Origin: Rhizophagus irregularis
Lineage: Eukaryota; Glomeromycota; Glomeromycetes; Glomerales; Glomeraceae
NCBI RefSeq assembly: GCF_026210795.1
Contig: NC_089446.1
Span: 2,385,001-2,449,000, forward strand
Direction: 5' to 3'
Length of the DNA stretch: 64,000 nucleotides
The notes beneath the pieces are model-generated. The model ran no database searches. It was not told where the DNA came from and saw only the letters and a list, made by a program, of their open reading frames with translations. Position numbers and translations under genes: made by a program. Below, piece by piece: positions 1-8,951 of the stretch (position 1 is the first letter of the stretch; the number at the start of each line of letters is the position of its first letter).

Positions 1-584
1 GTATTAAAAGTTTTTTCTAAAAGATATCTTAAGCCTTTCAATGATAATGAATCATTTATATCTCTTTCCAATTTATTTTTGGCTACCCAATCAACTAAAA
101 TATGAGATATTTTATTATCCACTTTTAGGGTGAATTTTTCGACACATTCTGATAAAAGTTTTCTGCCAATATCCACGTCCCCATTAACCAAGGATTTTGT
201 AAATTCAATAATATGATCTTGAAGCTCAATCAACTTAAAATGGATGGATGCATAATAAACTTCAATGGCATTATTAAAAGTTAAGCTTTCAACTTTAGAT
301 GTATATAAAAATTCCAATATAACTTTCATTGCTGATGAATTAATATCTTTGAATGAACAGTTATTTTTGCTTTCTGCTGATTTGTTGAAAATGTATTTGT
401 CGAAAACATCTGAACGAGTCGCTAAAATAGCTTTACATCCATATACCGGTTTTCCATCTGAACATTTTATGGCGAAATCGTGAAATCTTTTATCATTAAT
501 GAGTTTTCTAAAATCTTTTTCTAAAGAACTTCCTCCTGGAGAAAAATTATCTTGATTATTTGTAAAATGGTTTTCAGTTTTCAT
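1..584 (-). CDS. BTB/POZ protein (BTB-SPRY type), 3' end beyond window
   Basis: The minus-strand frame is open from an ATG at 584 down to base 1 without a stop, giving about 194 residues. It is cut by the window edge. The translation aligns along its length with the N-terminal part of the gene at 1871-3316. Shared pieces include CKAILATRSDVF in the BTB fold, a KVILEFLYTSKVE helix, and the DVDIGRKLLSECV and SLKGLRYLLEKTF stretches of the following helical (BACK-like) region. The expected C-terminal SPRY domain would lie outside the window, so 'BTB-SPRY' is inferred from the paralogue. BTB proteins of this kind usually act as Cullin-3 substrate adaptors in cytoplasm or nucleus; this role is family knowledge and nothing here identifies a target. 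The start matches the paralogue's ATG within a few codons. It is a close tandem copy with no visible break. Confidence 0.8.
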   Translation of the reverse strand, partial: MKTENHFTNNQDNFSPGGSSLEKDFRKLINDKRFHDFAIKCSDGKPVYGCKAILATRSDVFDKYIFNKSAESKNNCSFKDINSSAMKVILEFLYTSKVESLTFNNAIEVYYASIHFKLIELQDHIIEFTKSLVNGDVDIGRKLLSECVEKFTLKVDNKISHILVDWVAKNKLERDINDSLSLKGLRYLLEKTFN

Positions 585-1018
585 GATTTAAAAATTTTTA
601 AAATTTTTAAAATTGTTTCAATTTTCTATATATATACAGTATGGGAAATTCCCTAACTGTGCGCCGTCTTGTTTTTCAAAATTGGATTTTGTGAACCTGA
701 TCTAACTATTTATGTTCGTGATTATTTGGAAGCGATAATAAAACGTATTATCTTTGATCTGTATCATATGTTATTTTTAGCTGCTCCCTTTAAAGATGAT
801 CAACGTATCGACTCATGACAAATTTTTTTAAGCCGCTATTTAAACTTATTAACGTAATTCATCTGGTCTAAGAATTTGATGAGTGTACAAAATTATTTAA
901 TTAACCAACTTTTAAATATAAATACTATATTAATATCAGCAGTATAAAGTTTAAATCATACATGCCAATCCGATAAATTTATTAAGGACGCGGTGTGTCT
1001 GGTGCTGAATCTAATTTC
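585..1018. other. Intergenic, upstream of the partial BTB gene
   Basis: AT-rich spacer containing the presumed promoter of the minus-strand gene ending at 584. It has an AAATTTTT run at about 590-612 and a TATATATA run at about 628-638. No coding sequence was recognised. Confidence 0.4.
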
Positions 1019-1075
1019 TAGTTCAATTCGCAATTTACTACCGTGTCCTAAAGAAGAGATAACGTTAAGATAAAC
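1019..1075 (-). pseudogene. Relic of a SPRY-domain C-terminus (third BTB-SPRY copy)
   Basis: On the minus strand these bases read VYLNVISSLGHGSKLRIEL. This matches the last residues of the intact BTB-SPRY protein at 1871-3316, which end in VSLGHGSKITITY preceded by a VYPI segment. The DNA also aligns, with tttacta-ccgtgtcc here against tttacta-ccatgtcc at the end of the intact gene. No upstream SPRY or BTB sequence survives in frame, so this is the tail of a deleted copy rather than a gene. The surrounding 73-codon reading frame continues past the expected stop into unrelated sequence. Confidence 0.6.
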
Positions 1076-1870
1076 TATAATAGTAGTGTAAAAATATACC
1101 TTATATCTCATGTCGAGCCACTGTGGAAAATAATAGTGCTTAAATGAAGTGGTTTGCTTATAATAATATAACTGCAAAAAACATTAGCCTTTCTTCCCTT
1201 GTTCTTTTAATAAAAATTTTAAAAGAAACTATATCTTGTCATATTTAATATATTTCACGGAATTTTAAGCCTACTGCATAATGAATGAACCTTACTTTTT
1301 TACTCTTGCCCCTTTAAATAAAGAAAACCCGCTTCTTCTGGTTACTTTTCGTGCATTACACATTATTTATATACTTCACAGTTCATACAAAATTATACCC
1401 GGTTACTTTTCGTGCATTACACATATTTATATACTTCAAATTATGTGATCATAGCGACTTTTGTTAATGTAATTTTGTATAATGAATTTTTAGTCAGATT
1501 AAATTATTCCTTTGCGGCTCTTCACTGTTAAAAAACCGAATTTTTTAATTTATTCAGAAACTTTTTTATTAACTAATTAATTGGTTAAATTTAAAAATTC
1601 ACTTGAACTCTCGATATTCATATCATTAAATCTTTGCAAGTAATTGAAATTCGGCGGATTTGTTCAACATTCGTAATTTATTTTTAGTATTTTTAAAGTC
1701 ATAGCTACAGAAAAATGATTAGTTGTTTCTCTTTAATAACAAGAACAAACTACCTATCCTAATTATGTTGTATTTTTTTTTATTTTTATATATAGGCACT
1801 GAAGATATTGAAAAATTTAAATATTTATGGTAAAACAACTCATAAAAAATTTTAGATAAAGCATGTAAAC
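1076..1870. other. Intergenic between SPRY relic and BTB-SPRY gene
   Basis: AT-rich spacer with a short direct repeat (1340-1440) and no recognised coding sequence. It holds the 3' flank of the minus-strand gene that ends at 1871. Confidence 0.4.
1340..1440. repeat. Direct repeat, two ~40-bp copies
   Basis: The copies lie at 1340-1380 and 1401-1440, separated by 20 bp. Both begin ggttacttttcgtgcattac and continue through acat..atttatatacttca. They differ by a 2-bp indel and the last bases. No function is apparent. Confidence 0.85.
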
Positions 1871-3316
1871 CTAATACGTGATTGTGATTTTACTACCATG
1901 TCCCAAGGAAACAATAGGATAAACTTGAGAAGGGATTTCCCATTCAGAAACTATAAGTTTCCTAATATTATTTACAGAAAATGCACAAGTACTGTTTTTC
2001 ATATCCAGGAGAACAGTAACCTTATCCCCTTCTTTAAATTTTGCATCATACCATTTTTGTGTTTTATGATGGTAAACATAACCATCAGATCCAAGAACCC
2101 ATCCATGTCGATAATTGAAAGGGAAATTAGTGAAAGAGAAATCATTATTTAAATTCTCATTAATATCACATATACCGATATAGATATGTTTATACATCTT
2201 ATCAATTGAAATATTCCACTCATAAACTCCTCTACCCTTAAACACTAAATCTCCCAATATTGATTTAGGCTGTACAAATGGCCTGACAACGCCTGTAACT
2301 TCTCTACCCCTAAAATCTCTCAATGCGGGTGCAGATAGCTTAACCGTTTCAACAGTAAATCCATCATTACAAACATTAACCATGTTATCCACATTATCAT
2401 TTTTCCACCTAAAAACGGGTATCCCACGAATAAATCCTGATTCCTCATTTACTGCTATTGAACAATAAACATCTTTGAGTTTCTCAATTGTATGAATATT
2501 AAACAGTTCAATATGTTTGATTTCTTTTGCATCCATTCGGTTTAAATTAATGTAATCAATTAATGTAGTCATATGATTTTTTATTTCTTCAATTACTTGT
2601 GGTTCACAAGTTGAAAAAAAACTTCCATCATCCAAGATTTTTTCAACGAGTGGATTGCTTTGTGTAACTTTTCTAATAGCTTTCATTAAAGAATATTCCC
2701 AAATATTAAATTCAGATGTTGCAAAAGGAATGCGAACATCAAAGGTCTTTTTTAAAAGATATCTTAAACCTTCTAATGATAATGAATCTCTATCCTTTTT
2801 TTCTAATTTATTCTTTGCCACACACTGAACTAAAATATGAACCATTTTATTGTCGACTTCTAAGGAGAACTTTCTAACACATTCTGATAAAAGTTTTTTT
2901 CCAATATCTACGTTTTCATTAATCAAAGGTTGTATAAATTCGATAATATGATCTTGAAGGTCAATCAAGTCAAAATGAACGGATGCATAATAAATTTCAA
3001 CGATATTATCAACCTTTAAGTTCTCAACTTTAGATGTATATAAAAATTCCAATATAACTTTCATTGCTGTTGTATTAATATCATTAAATGAAAGTTTGTT
3101 ATTACTTTTTGTTGATTCATTGAAAATGGATGAGTGGAAAACATCTGAACGAGTTGCTAAAATAACTTTACATCCATTAACCGTTCCATCCGAACATTCT
3201 AAAGCAATATCATAAAATCTTTCATCATTTATTATTCGTTTAAAATCATTTTCTAAAGATCTTCCTCGTGGAGATGAATTATCATCTTGCTCACTTATAG
3301 AATTTATATTTGTCAT
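1871..3316 (-). CDS. BTB/POZ-SPRY domain protein
   Basis: Intact single-exon 481-residue frame starting at the ATG at 3314-3316. Domains in order: a BTB/POZ fold at about residues 34-130 (YDIALECSDG, CKVILATRSDVFHSSIF, MKVILEFLYTSKVENL); a helical BACK-like region at about 135-260; and a C-terminal SPRY domain at about 330-481 (KGRGVYEWNISI, HIYIGICDI, HGWVLGSDGYVYHH, FKEGDKVTVLLDM, TCAFSVNN). In this family the BTB domain binds Cullin-3 and the SPRY domain recruits substrate, so the likely role is a ubiquitin-ligase adaptor; the substrate is unknown. The domain order is typical of the large Rhizophagus BTB family. The partial paralogue at 1-584 is on the same strand, and a relic of a third copy's tail lies between them. 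A short hairpin sits upstream at 3387-3406. No frameshift or missing segment is seen. Confidence 0.9.
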   Translation of the reverse strand: MTNINSISEQDDNSSPRGRSLENDFKRIINDERFYDIALECSDGTVNGCKVILATRSDVFHSSIFNESTKSNNKLSFNDINTTAMKVILEFLYTSKVENLKVDNIVEIYYASVHFDLIDLQDHIIEFIQPLINENVDIGKKLLSECVRKFSLEVDNKMVHILVQCVAKNKLEKKDRDSLSLEGLRYLLKKTFDVRIPFATSEFNIWEYSLMKAIRKVTQSNPLVEKILDDGSFFSTCEPQVIEEIKNHMTTLIDYINLNRMDAKEIKHIELFNIHTIEKLKDVYCSIAVNEESGFIRGIPVFRWKNDNVDNMVNVCNDGFTVETVKLSAPALRDFRGREVTGVVRPFVQPKSILGDLVFKGRGVYEWNISIDKMYKHIYIGICDINENLNNDFSFTNFPFNYRHGWVLGSDGYVYHHKTQKWYDAKFKEGDKVTVLLDMKNSTCAFSVNNIRKLIVSEWEIPSQVYPIVSLGHGSKITITY

Positions 3317-4024
3317 TATTTACAATAAATAAGAGGGAACGAGCTATGCTATTATATAACAAAGATGAAGAAGTAACGTAACACAAAGGCTTTGCAAACA
3401 AAGCCTGATGATGAAACCACCAGGGAATATACAAATAATGAAAGCGATGATTATTTTTTTCCTTCAAATTTATGAAAAAATGAAATTCAAGGTGCGTGGG
3501 AATATAAGAAAGTAAAAATTAATTTCAACTTATTAATACATTGCACAAAAGGCATGAGTAATACAAAATGTTAAATGCTTCTTATAAGTCCAAATATGTA
3601 ATAGAATGATAATGATAATGATGATCTCATAATCAAAAAATAACATGTCAGCTCGAAATACTGTAATTGAACGCTTTTTTCCGGTCGGGTGCACGAGAGT
3701 TGACTGTATCTTCGTTTTAGGATCTTGTCCAACTTCAATCGTAATACTTTAATATTTAAAGTTTTGTGATCTTTATAAAAAACATTTGTGCCGACAATAT
3801 CTCTCGTTATTAAACCAGATTTGCAGCTACACAAACGTTTTGTCAAATCAAATTTCATACTTATTGTAATTCGTCTAGTCATAAATCATAAATTATAATG
3901 TACATTTAGATTGATAGATGGCATATCCCATCTAGAAGTTTTCTTCATAATAATAGAAAATTATCAACTAACTTCCGCGTAAAACAAATTAATGTGAAAG
4001 TTTTTGTGTAGGACCTTGAAAGCC
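3317..4024. other. Intergenic between BTB-SPRY gene and F-box pseudogene
   Basis: Contains the presumed promoter of the minus-strand BTB-SPRY gene. A 103-codon minus-strand frame at 3571-3882 has no recognisable domain and a hydrophobic low-complexity end, and I do not call it a gene. Confidence 0.4.
3387..3406. promoter_or_regulatory. Perfect 8-bp hairpin upstream of BTB-SPRY gene
   Basis: AGGCTTTG-caaa-CAAAGCCT lies about 70 bp upstream of the minus-strand ATG. It could be a palindromic factor site or a structure in the 5' untranslated region, or chance. It is one of few GC-containing symmetric sites in this spacer. Confidence 0.25.
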
Positions 4025-5015
4025 AATGTATTATATTATTATTAACTATTTACCTGATAGCACTAAAGAATTTCCGATAAAACAATATGATATTATTGCT
4101 ATTGAAACTTGGAAATTTACAGTCTTTTTATGAGAAAATGTCTAGATTAAAATATTAGGATACGAGAACGATTGATATCAAATCTTTCATCTTCCAAAAG
4201 CAAAACTTGTCCGACTCACTTTGTGAATTAAAATTTGACATGTCAATTGAACCTGAATATTTTTATGAGCTAGCAAGTGTCTAATAATATAGAAAAAATA
4301 ATTATTATCAATACAATCTTAAAAGTTGATTATAAAGTTCAAAAGAATTTATAAGTATTTTGGGTGGAATGATGATATTGAAAATTTCCTGGAACGTGAT
4401 AGCTCACTTTATTACAAATTTTCAAGGTGAATTTGAGTATACATTTCCCCAAAAAATACTCAATCTAAAAATCTAAAAACACTAAAACGTTCATCCTACA
4501 TTTGTTATGAAAAATTAGTAAATTTGGCCTTTACTTAAAATACTTGAATTAGGTAATTGTACTTGTATAAATTCGGTAGCTTAGTTAAAAATAGCGGAGG
4601 TTATCTCAGAAAGGTTCTAATCAATAATTATTATACTATTAAAGATAAACATCACTTTTACTAAGGCTGTCTTATTCTTATTGGCGCAATTTATAAAAAT
4701 TGCCTTTTAATCAAATATTATTATATCAGATAAATTTATGAGACAGAAGAATCACACAAAAGAATGTTGAGAATTATTAAAAATAATGGTTAGATCTTCT
4801 TCGATAAATCTAGGAGGAATTGGATTTTTTGAACATTTAAATTTTCTTTGATATATTTTGAAGCATTTTTAGAAAATAGGAAGGGAAAACATGAACTTTC
4901 TACTGTATAATCACATCTGATTTTGACTATGAAAAAGAAAAAATATATGGAAATAATCAATAGATATACTGTAAGAATAATGGCATATTCAAAGATTTTA
5001 GATGTGTTGTTAAAG
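4025..5015 (+). pseudogene. Decayed F-box/LRR-like gene, paralogue of 16060-17553
   Basis: DNA-level alignment with the intact F-box gene at 16060-17553 runs in order across the block. The phrase tcactttgtgaatta near 4220 equals the LCEL segment. The stretch near 4400-4450 (cattta..ttacaaattttcaa) matches LIHFITNFQ. Near 4585-4635 aaaaatagcgga and tcaataatta match the KNSGG and NN segments. Near 4828 ggattttttgaacattta matches RFFEHF. Near 4950-5010 gaaataatcaatagatat and aaagattttagatgtgttg match EIINRY and KDFKFVD. The frame is broken by many stops and indels. The N-terminal F-box itself is missing, and similarity starts around residue 70 of the intact protein. No function is expected. It is an old dead copy, more AT-rich than its intact relative. 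Confidence 0.85.
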
Positions 5016-5829
5016 ATTTTATATTATTAATTAAAATGTTCATTAATAAATTAATGTTTTTTTTCAAAATTTTTTTTTTCTGACAGTTTGGGCTCAATAC
5101 AGTAAATATTCTCAGAATAAAAGATAATAAACTATTAATATATACAATTACTTAGAATTACTCAATATAAATAAAGTAATATGTGTTTCTAATTTGTAGC
5201 TTTAAATCTAATCTCTTTACTGCTACAGGCGCCATTAGTATGATTATTATTATGGATTATACTACTATTATCCTAAAAACTACTAATAACTAATAATTCC
5301 TTCATAAAGTCAAATTTAAGTGTAATATCTGATTTACACTAATAAATATACTCAAATATTATATACATTAGGTCAATGTAAAGAATTTGCAATGCAAATA
5401 TTAACTTTAATGATAATTAGCCTCTAGAAATTCTATTTGAATTCATTTAAGAAAGAGTAATATGATTTCTTTTTAAATTGTAGAAAAACTGGTTATATCT
5501 GATGTATTTATCTTCCAATCCAAATCTCAAGATTTATGGCAAAAAATAATAACTTCTAACAAAAAATATCTATATTTTTAAATCATATCACTTATTTTTT
5601 TCATCAATTTTATTTACATATGATTATTATTAATTGCATTTAAAATATAGTTGATCCCCTCTATAGTTATCTAAATATAATCACATTCCCCTATAAGTAT
5701 ATTTACATTAGCCCAAACTACTAATAAACTTATTAAAAAAACTACTTTTTAGTTATACCATATAGTATTTTTATAATTATATTATTTTTTTAGTCCTAAA
5801 AGATATGACTATATAGAAAATTGACTGTA

Positions 5830-6070
5830 TAAATGGCTTTGAAATTGATTTTTATAGTAAAGTTAAAACTTGAAATTTGAAATTATCTTCTATAATAAAC
5901 AACTTAATTTATTTAATAGCTAAATTATATTCAAAATTATTTGAATTCTTTAACTTAAAATATTAAAGTGTATAATTATTTTTTTTTTATATATAAAAAT
6001 ATTTTAAATCTAAAATTATTTTTAAGATTAGTATATTTTTTAAAAATCAACTTAGAGGTTATCTATAATA
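5830..6070 (+). repeat. Dispersed AT-rich repeat, copy 1
   Basis: Aligns in direct orientation with 43715-43985. Shared landmarks in order: gatttttatagta, acttaatttatttaatagct, attctttaacttaaaatat, the tttatatataaaaa run, and ttttttaaaaatcaa. Divergence is moderate. It is probably transposon-derived, but no ends were identified. Confidence 0.6.
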
Positions 6071-6107
6071 GTTGATTATATATCTTATTATAGAATTTGT
6101 AGTAAAA

Positions 6108-6565
6108 GCTGATGTTTACAAGTTTACTAAAAAATAAGCATACATACTTTAATCTTTATAATGTATTATATTATTCCAAAAAACTTTTAATAAATCAGTC
6201 TTACTGTAAAATTACAGAAAATAGTACTTATAGGTTTATAAAGTAAGTATATTATGCTCCTATTCATACATAGTTTCATATTATTTTAACTAATAAAATA
6301 TCTAATAACTTACTTTTAGTATTGCTATAAAAAGATTTTTTAAAAAATATATTATACTCTATTCTATAAAACCATTTCATATTATACTATACTATTTTAC
6401 AATCAACTAATTTTATTATAGAAACGTTAATATTTACAAATTTATTAAAAATTAAAAAGTAAGTTCTAATATACTGTATTTTAATTTTTATATAATATAA
6501 TATTACTTCAAAAAATTCCTAATTAACTTATTGTAAATCTGCAAAAAATCTGATATTTATAGGAG
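6108..6565 (+). repeat. Diverged direct repeat (~130-bp units)
   Basis: Unit 6108-6240 and unit 6427-6565 share the order atgtttacaa / tttattaaaaa, a gtattatattattcc-like segment, acttttaataaa / cctaattaactta, and aaa..tactta-taggtttata / ctgatatttataggag. Each differs by many substitutions. They may be remnants of a tandem or inserted repeat. Confidence 0.4.
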
Positions 6566-6886
6566 AATTCTAAACATTTTTCACCTAATTAAATAATAAA
6601 TATATATAGTTAAATTTTAATTTGTAATAACTTAGCTAATAGTAAATACTGTTGATTACTGCATATAATACCTAGAGTCTTATTCAAGAACTCAATATTT
6701 TAAATTGAATAATATTCACAGGTATTTTATGAAAAACTAGATACTATATTTAAATATAAATTATATGAAAAGTGGTAAATTATTAGATGTTATATTTGGA
6801 ATATTATTTAAGAACTAGGTAGCATAGATAGAGATGGGCAAAATGGAAAAATTTGATTTATAATACATATAATGCGTATTATATGC

Positions 6887-7063
6887 TATACATGCTGCCC
6901 AAATTATTTTGGAATACTATAATTATAATTTGAGATGCTGTAATTTATTCAATTTATATATAATTTACTATGTAAAATGCCAAAATAATTTGGGATATCA
7001 TAATTGAATTTAGGATTTTACTTATAATTATAGCAGTTCAAAATAATTTGGGTGGCATGTATA
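6887..7063 (+). mobile_element. hAT-like MITE, 177 bp
   Basis: Imperfect terminal inverted repeats: the left end reads TATACATGCTGCCC and the right end, reverse-complemented, reads TATACATGCCACCC. Both continue as AAATTATTTTG. The flanks ttatatgc (6879-6886) and ttatgtgc (7064-7071) form an 8-bp target duplication with one mismatch. An 8-bp duplication is typical of the hAT superfamily. A second copy in the opposite orientation lies at 41805-41979. There is no coding capacity, so mobilisation would need a transposase in trans. Confidence 0.75.
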
Positions 7064-7199
7064 TTATGTGCATTATATATATAATACACATTATATATTT
7101 TGGCCAAAATTAAGACATAATTTTATCAGAAGTACAATTTCAGCCAAAATTATATTATATAGTATATTGTGCATATCATAACTATTTATCACTAAACAT

Positions 7200-7478
7200 C
7201 ACTGGTAAAAAAATGGTCTATCCTACACATATCCTACACATATCTTACATATATCGGGTACTCAAAATGTAGAAAATCATACACAAATAATACACATATC
7301 ATACACATATCGGGTACTTATATATATAGTATACCTATCAGGTACCTGATATATGTATGATATATATATTAGTACCCGATATGTATATGATATGTGTATT
7401 ATTTGTGTATGATTTTCTACATTTTAAGTACCCAATATGTGTAAGATATGTGTAGGATAAATCATTTTTTTACCAGTG
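7200..7478 (+). mobile_element. Palindromic CACTA-like MITE, 279 bp
   Basis: Nearly the whole element is one inverted repeat. It starts CACTGGTAAAAAAATGGTC and ends with the complement TTTTTTTACCAGTG, with the arms meeting near 7340. The interior repeats a gggtactt / acacatatc pattern. Two further copies occur at 50924-51367 (interrupted) and 53501-53779. A CACT terminus with the 3-bp target duplications seen at the other two copies fits the CACTA/EnSpm superfamily. This copy has no clear duplication. Confidence 0.75.
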
Positions 7479-8671
7479 GCATAGATGGTGAATAATATCT
7501 GAATTTTAATTTACTTTTAAAAATACTATATAGTAGTCAATAGTATCATTAAATTCCTTTTATTAAAGCAAATCCAATAATAGATAATTCATTAAATTCA
7601 ATTAACAGATTATTTAAAAACAGAAGTATGTAGAATAAAAAATTTTTTAAAAAATACCTTTAAAATAAGTAACTTTTGAAAATTTTATATGATCTATAAA
7701 TAACTTTTATCAGCATCTTCTTATAAATTTATAAATAAATATATTTTATTTTCACTTATATAGATTATTTTAGTATATTTAAAATAATTAAAGTATAATA
7801 ATAAAAAAAGATGTAATAAAATAAAAAAAAGAAAATGTAATGAAAAATACCAAGAAAAAGAAAAATGGAAAAACAATTAAAGAAAAAAGTAAAATATAAG
7901 AAATATTTATATATATATTTAAGGATTTTGTTTTTTATTACACCTGCGTTATGTTGCACCCCTATAATATGTTACATATAAAAGTCAAAAATGACATTCT
8001 AAATCCTTTTTGATATATTAAGAAAACTTGTAGAACAGTCAAAAATACGTATAGTATAAGGTTTCTTATAGTACATAGTAAGTGCATAAGGTCTCATGCA
8101 AGGATTTTTTAAAAAATGGGAAATCTTAACGAAGTCATGTGATAAAAATGATCAACATAATTAATATATAAAAATTACCAAAAAAGGGAGATTGCAGGTA
8201 CGAAAAAAACATATTCCTTATATTTAATATAAGAATTTATACTTTAAACTTATAATAAATATTATTATTTTTTTTAAAAAAAATCCAAAATCTATATTTT
8301 TAATATTTTAAATTTATAAAAAAAATAAAAGTTTTTTTCAAAATTTATCTTTAAAATACTTAAAAAAACTGCAAAAATAAGTAAAAAAAAATATTTAATA
8401 TTTTATATAAAAATTTTTTTTTTAATTTAATATTTTTATATATTACAAACTAAATATTAGATTAATTTGCTAATTCAAAAACTTTGAAATCTAATAAAAA
8501 TACTTTAAAAAATATCCAATAATTTTTCTTTTAATATTATTTAATTAATAAATTATTTTTTCAGATATTGCAAAAAATAAATATTTTTTTAACTGAAAGT
8601 AATGTAAAAAAAATACTTTTTTGTATATAAAAATATTTTTTAATAAATGTATTGTAAAAAATTTATTTTTT
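7479..8671. other. AT-rich intergenic left of the MULE
   Basis: No gene. Part (7500-7690) is repeat-related to 42235-42420 and 43030-43160 (caaatccaat..at, ttattaaaa..caa, atacctttaaaat..taacttttgaaaa). Bases 7984-8055 share a module with 40110-40180 and 42815-42880. A minus-strand 64-codon frame at 7765-7959 is Phe/Tyr-rich low complexity and is rejected. Confidence 0.5.
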
Positions 8672-8685
8672 GAATTAATTTAAAA

Positions 8686-8872
8686 TTCACCCCAGGTTAT
8701 TTTTAATTTTAATCACCCGAGGTGATTACTTTAATTTTTAAATTTAATTTCACCTAGGGTTATTTTAAATAAATTTTAATATTATTTCACCTCGGGTGAT
8801 TTTAAATTTTTTTTCACCTGAGGTGAATTTAATTATTTTTAAATTTCATTTCACCTCGGGTGATTTTCACCC
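8686..8872. repeat. Cluster of six palindromic TTCACC..GGTGA motifs at the MULE left end
   Basis: Related short palindromes occur at about 8686, 8711, 8748, 8786, 8813 and 8850, spaced 25-40 bp by A/T runs. Typical forms are ATCACCCGAGGTGAT and TTCACCTCGGGTGAT, and the last is followed by TTTTCACCC. Similar motifs recur at the right end and in the relative at 12940-13887. Subterminal motif arrays in DNA transposons commonly bind the transposase. That role is inferred. Confidence 0.7.
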
Positions 8873-8951
8873 TATTTGTATGTCATACAAACACTTTCAA
8901 ATAAATGTTTGTCTCACTAAACTATTTTCGTTTATAAAGATGTGATAATTA

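Larger units (their letters stand above)
5016..6886. other. AT-rich intergenic block
   Basis: Very AT-rich, with no coding sequence recognised. It contains a dispersed repeat shared with 43715-43985 and an internal direct repeat at 6108-6565, both listed separately. Confidence 0.5.

Noticed and set aside
1898-2152. Plus-strand frame inside the BTB-SPRY gene
   Set aside because: Antisense shadow of a well-supported domain-bearing gene. The same applies to antisense frames within the F-box genes.
3571-3882. 103-codon minus-strand frame
   Set aside because: No recognisable domain, hydrophobic low-complexity end, no relatives in the window. A real small gene cannot be fully excluded.
7200-7478. 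CRISPR-like spaced repeats (acacatatc units)
   Set aside because: The repeats form one palindromic transposon with defined ends and two other copies. The genome is eukaryotic.
7765-7959. 64-codon minus-strand frame
   Set aside because: Almost entirely Phe, Tyr, Leu and Ile from A/T-rich sequence with no start context or domain.
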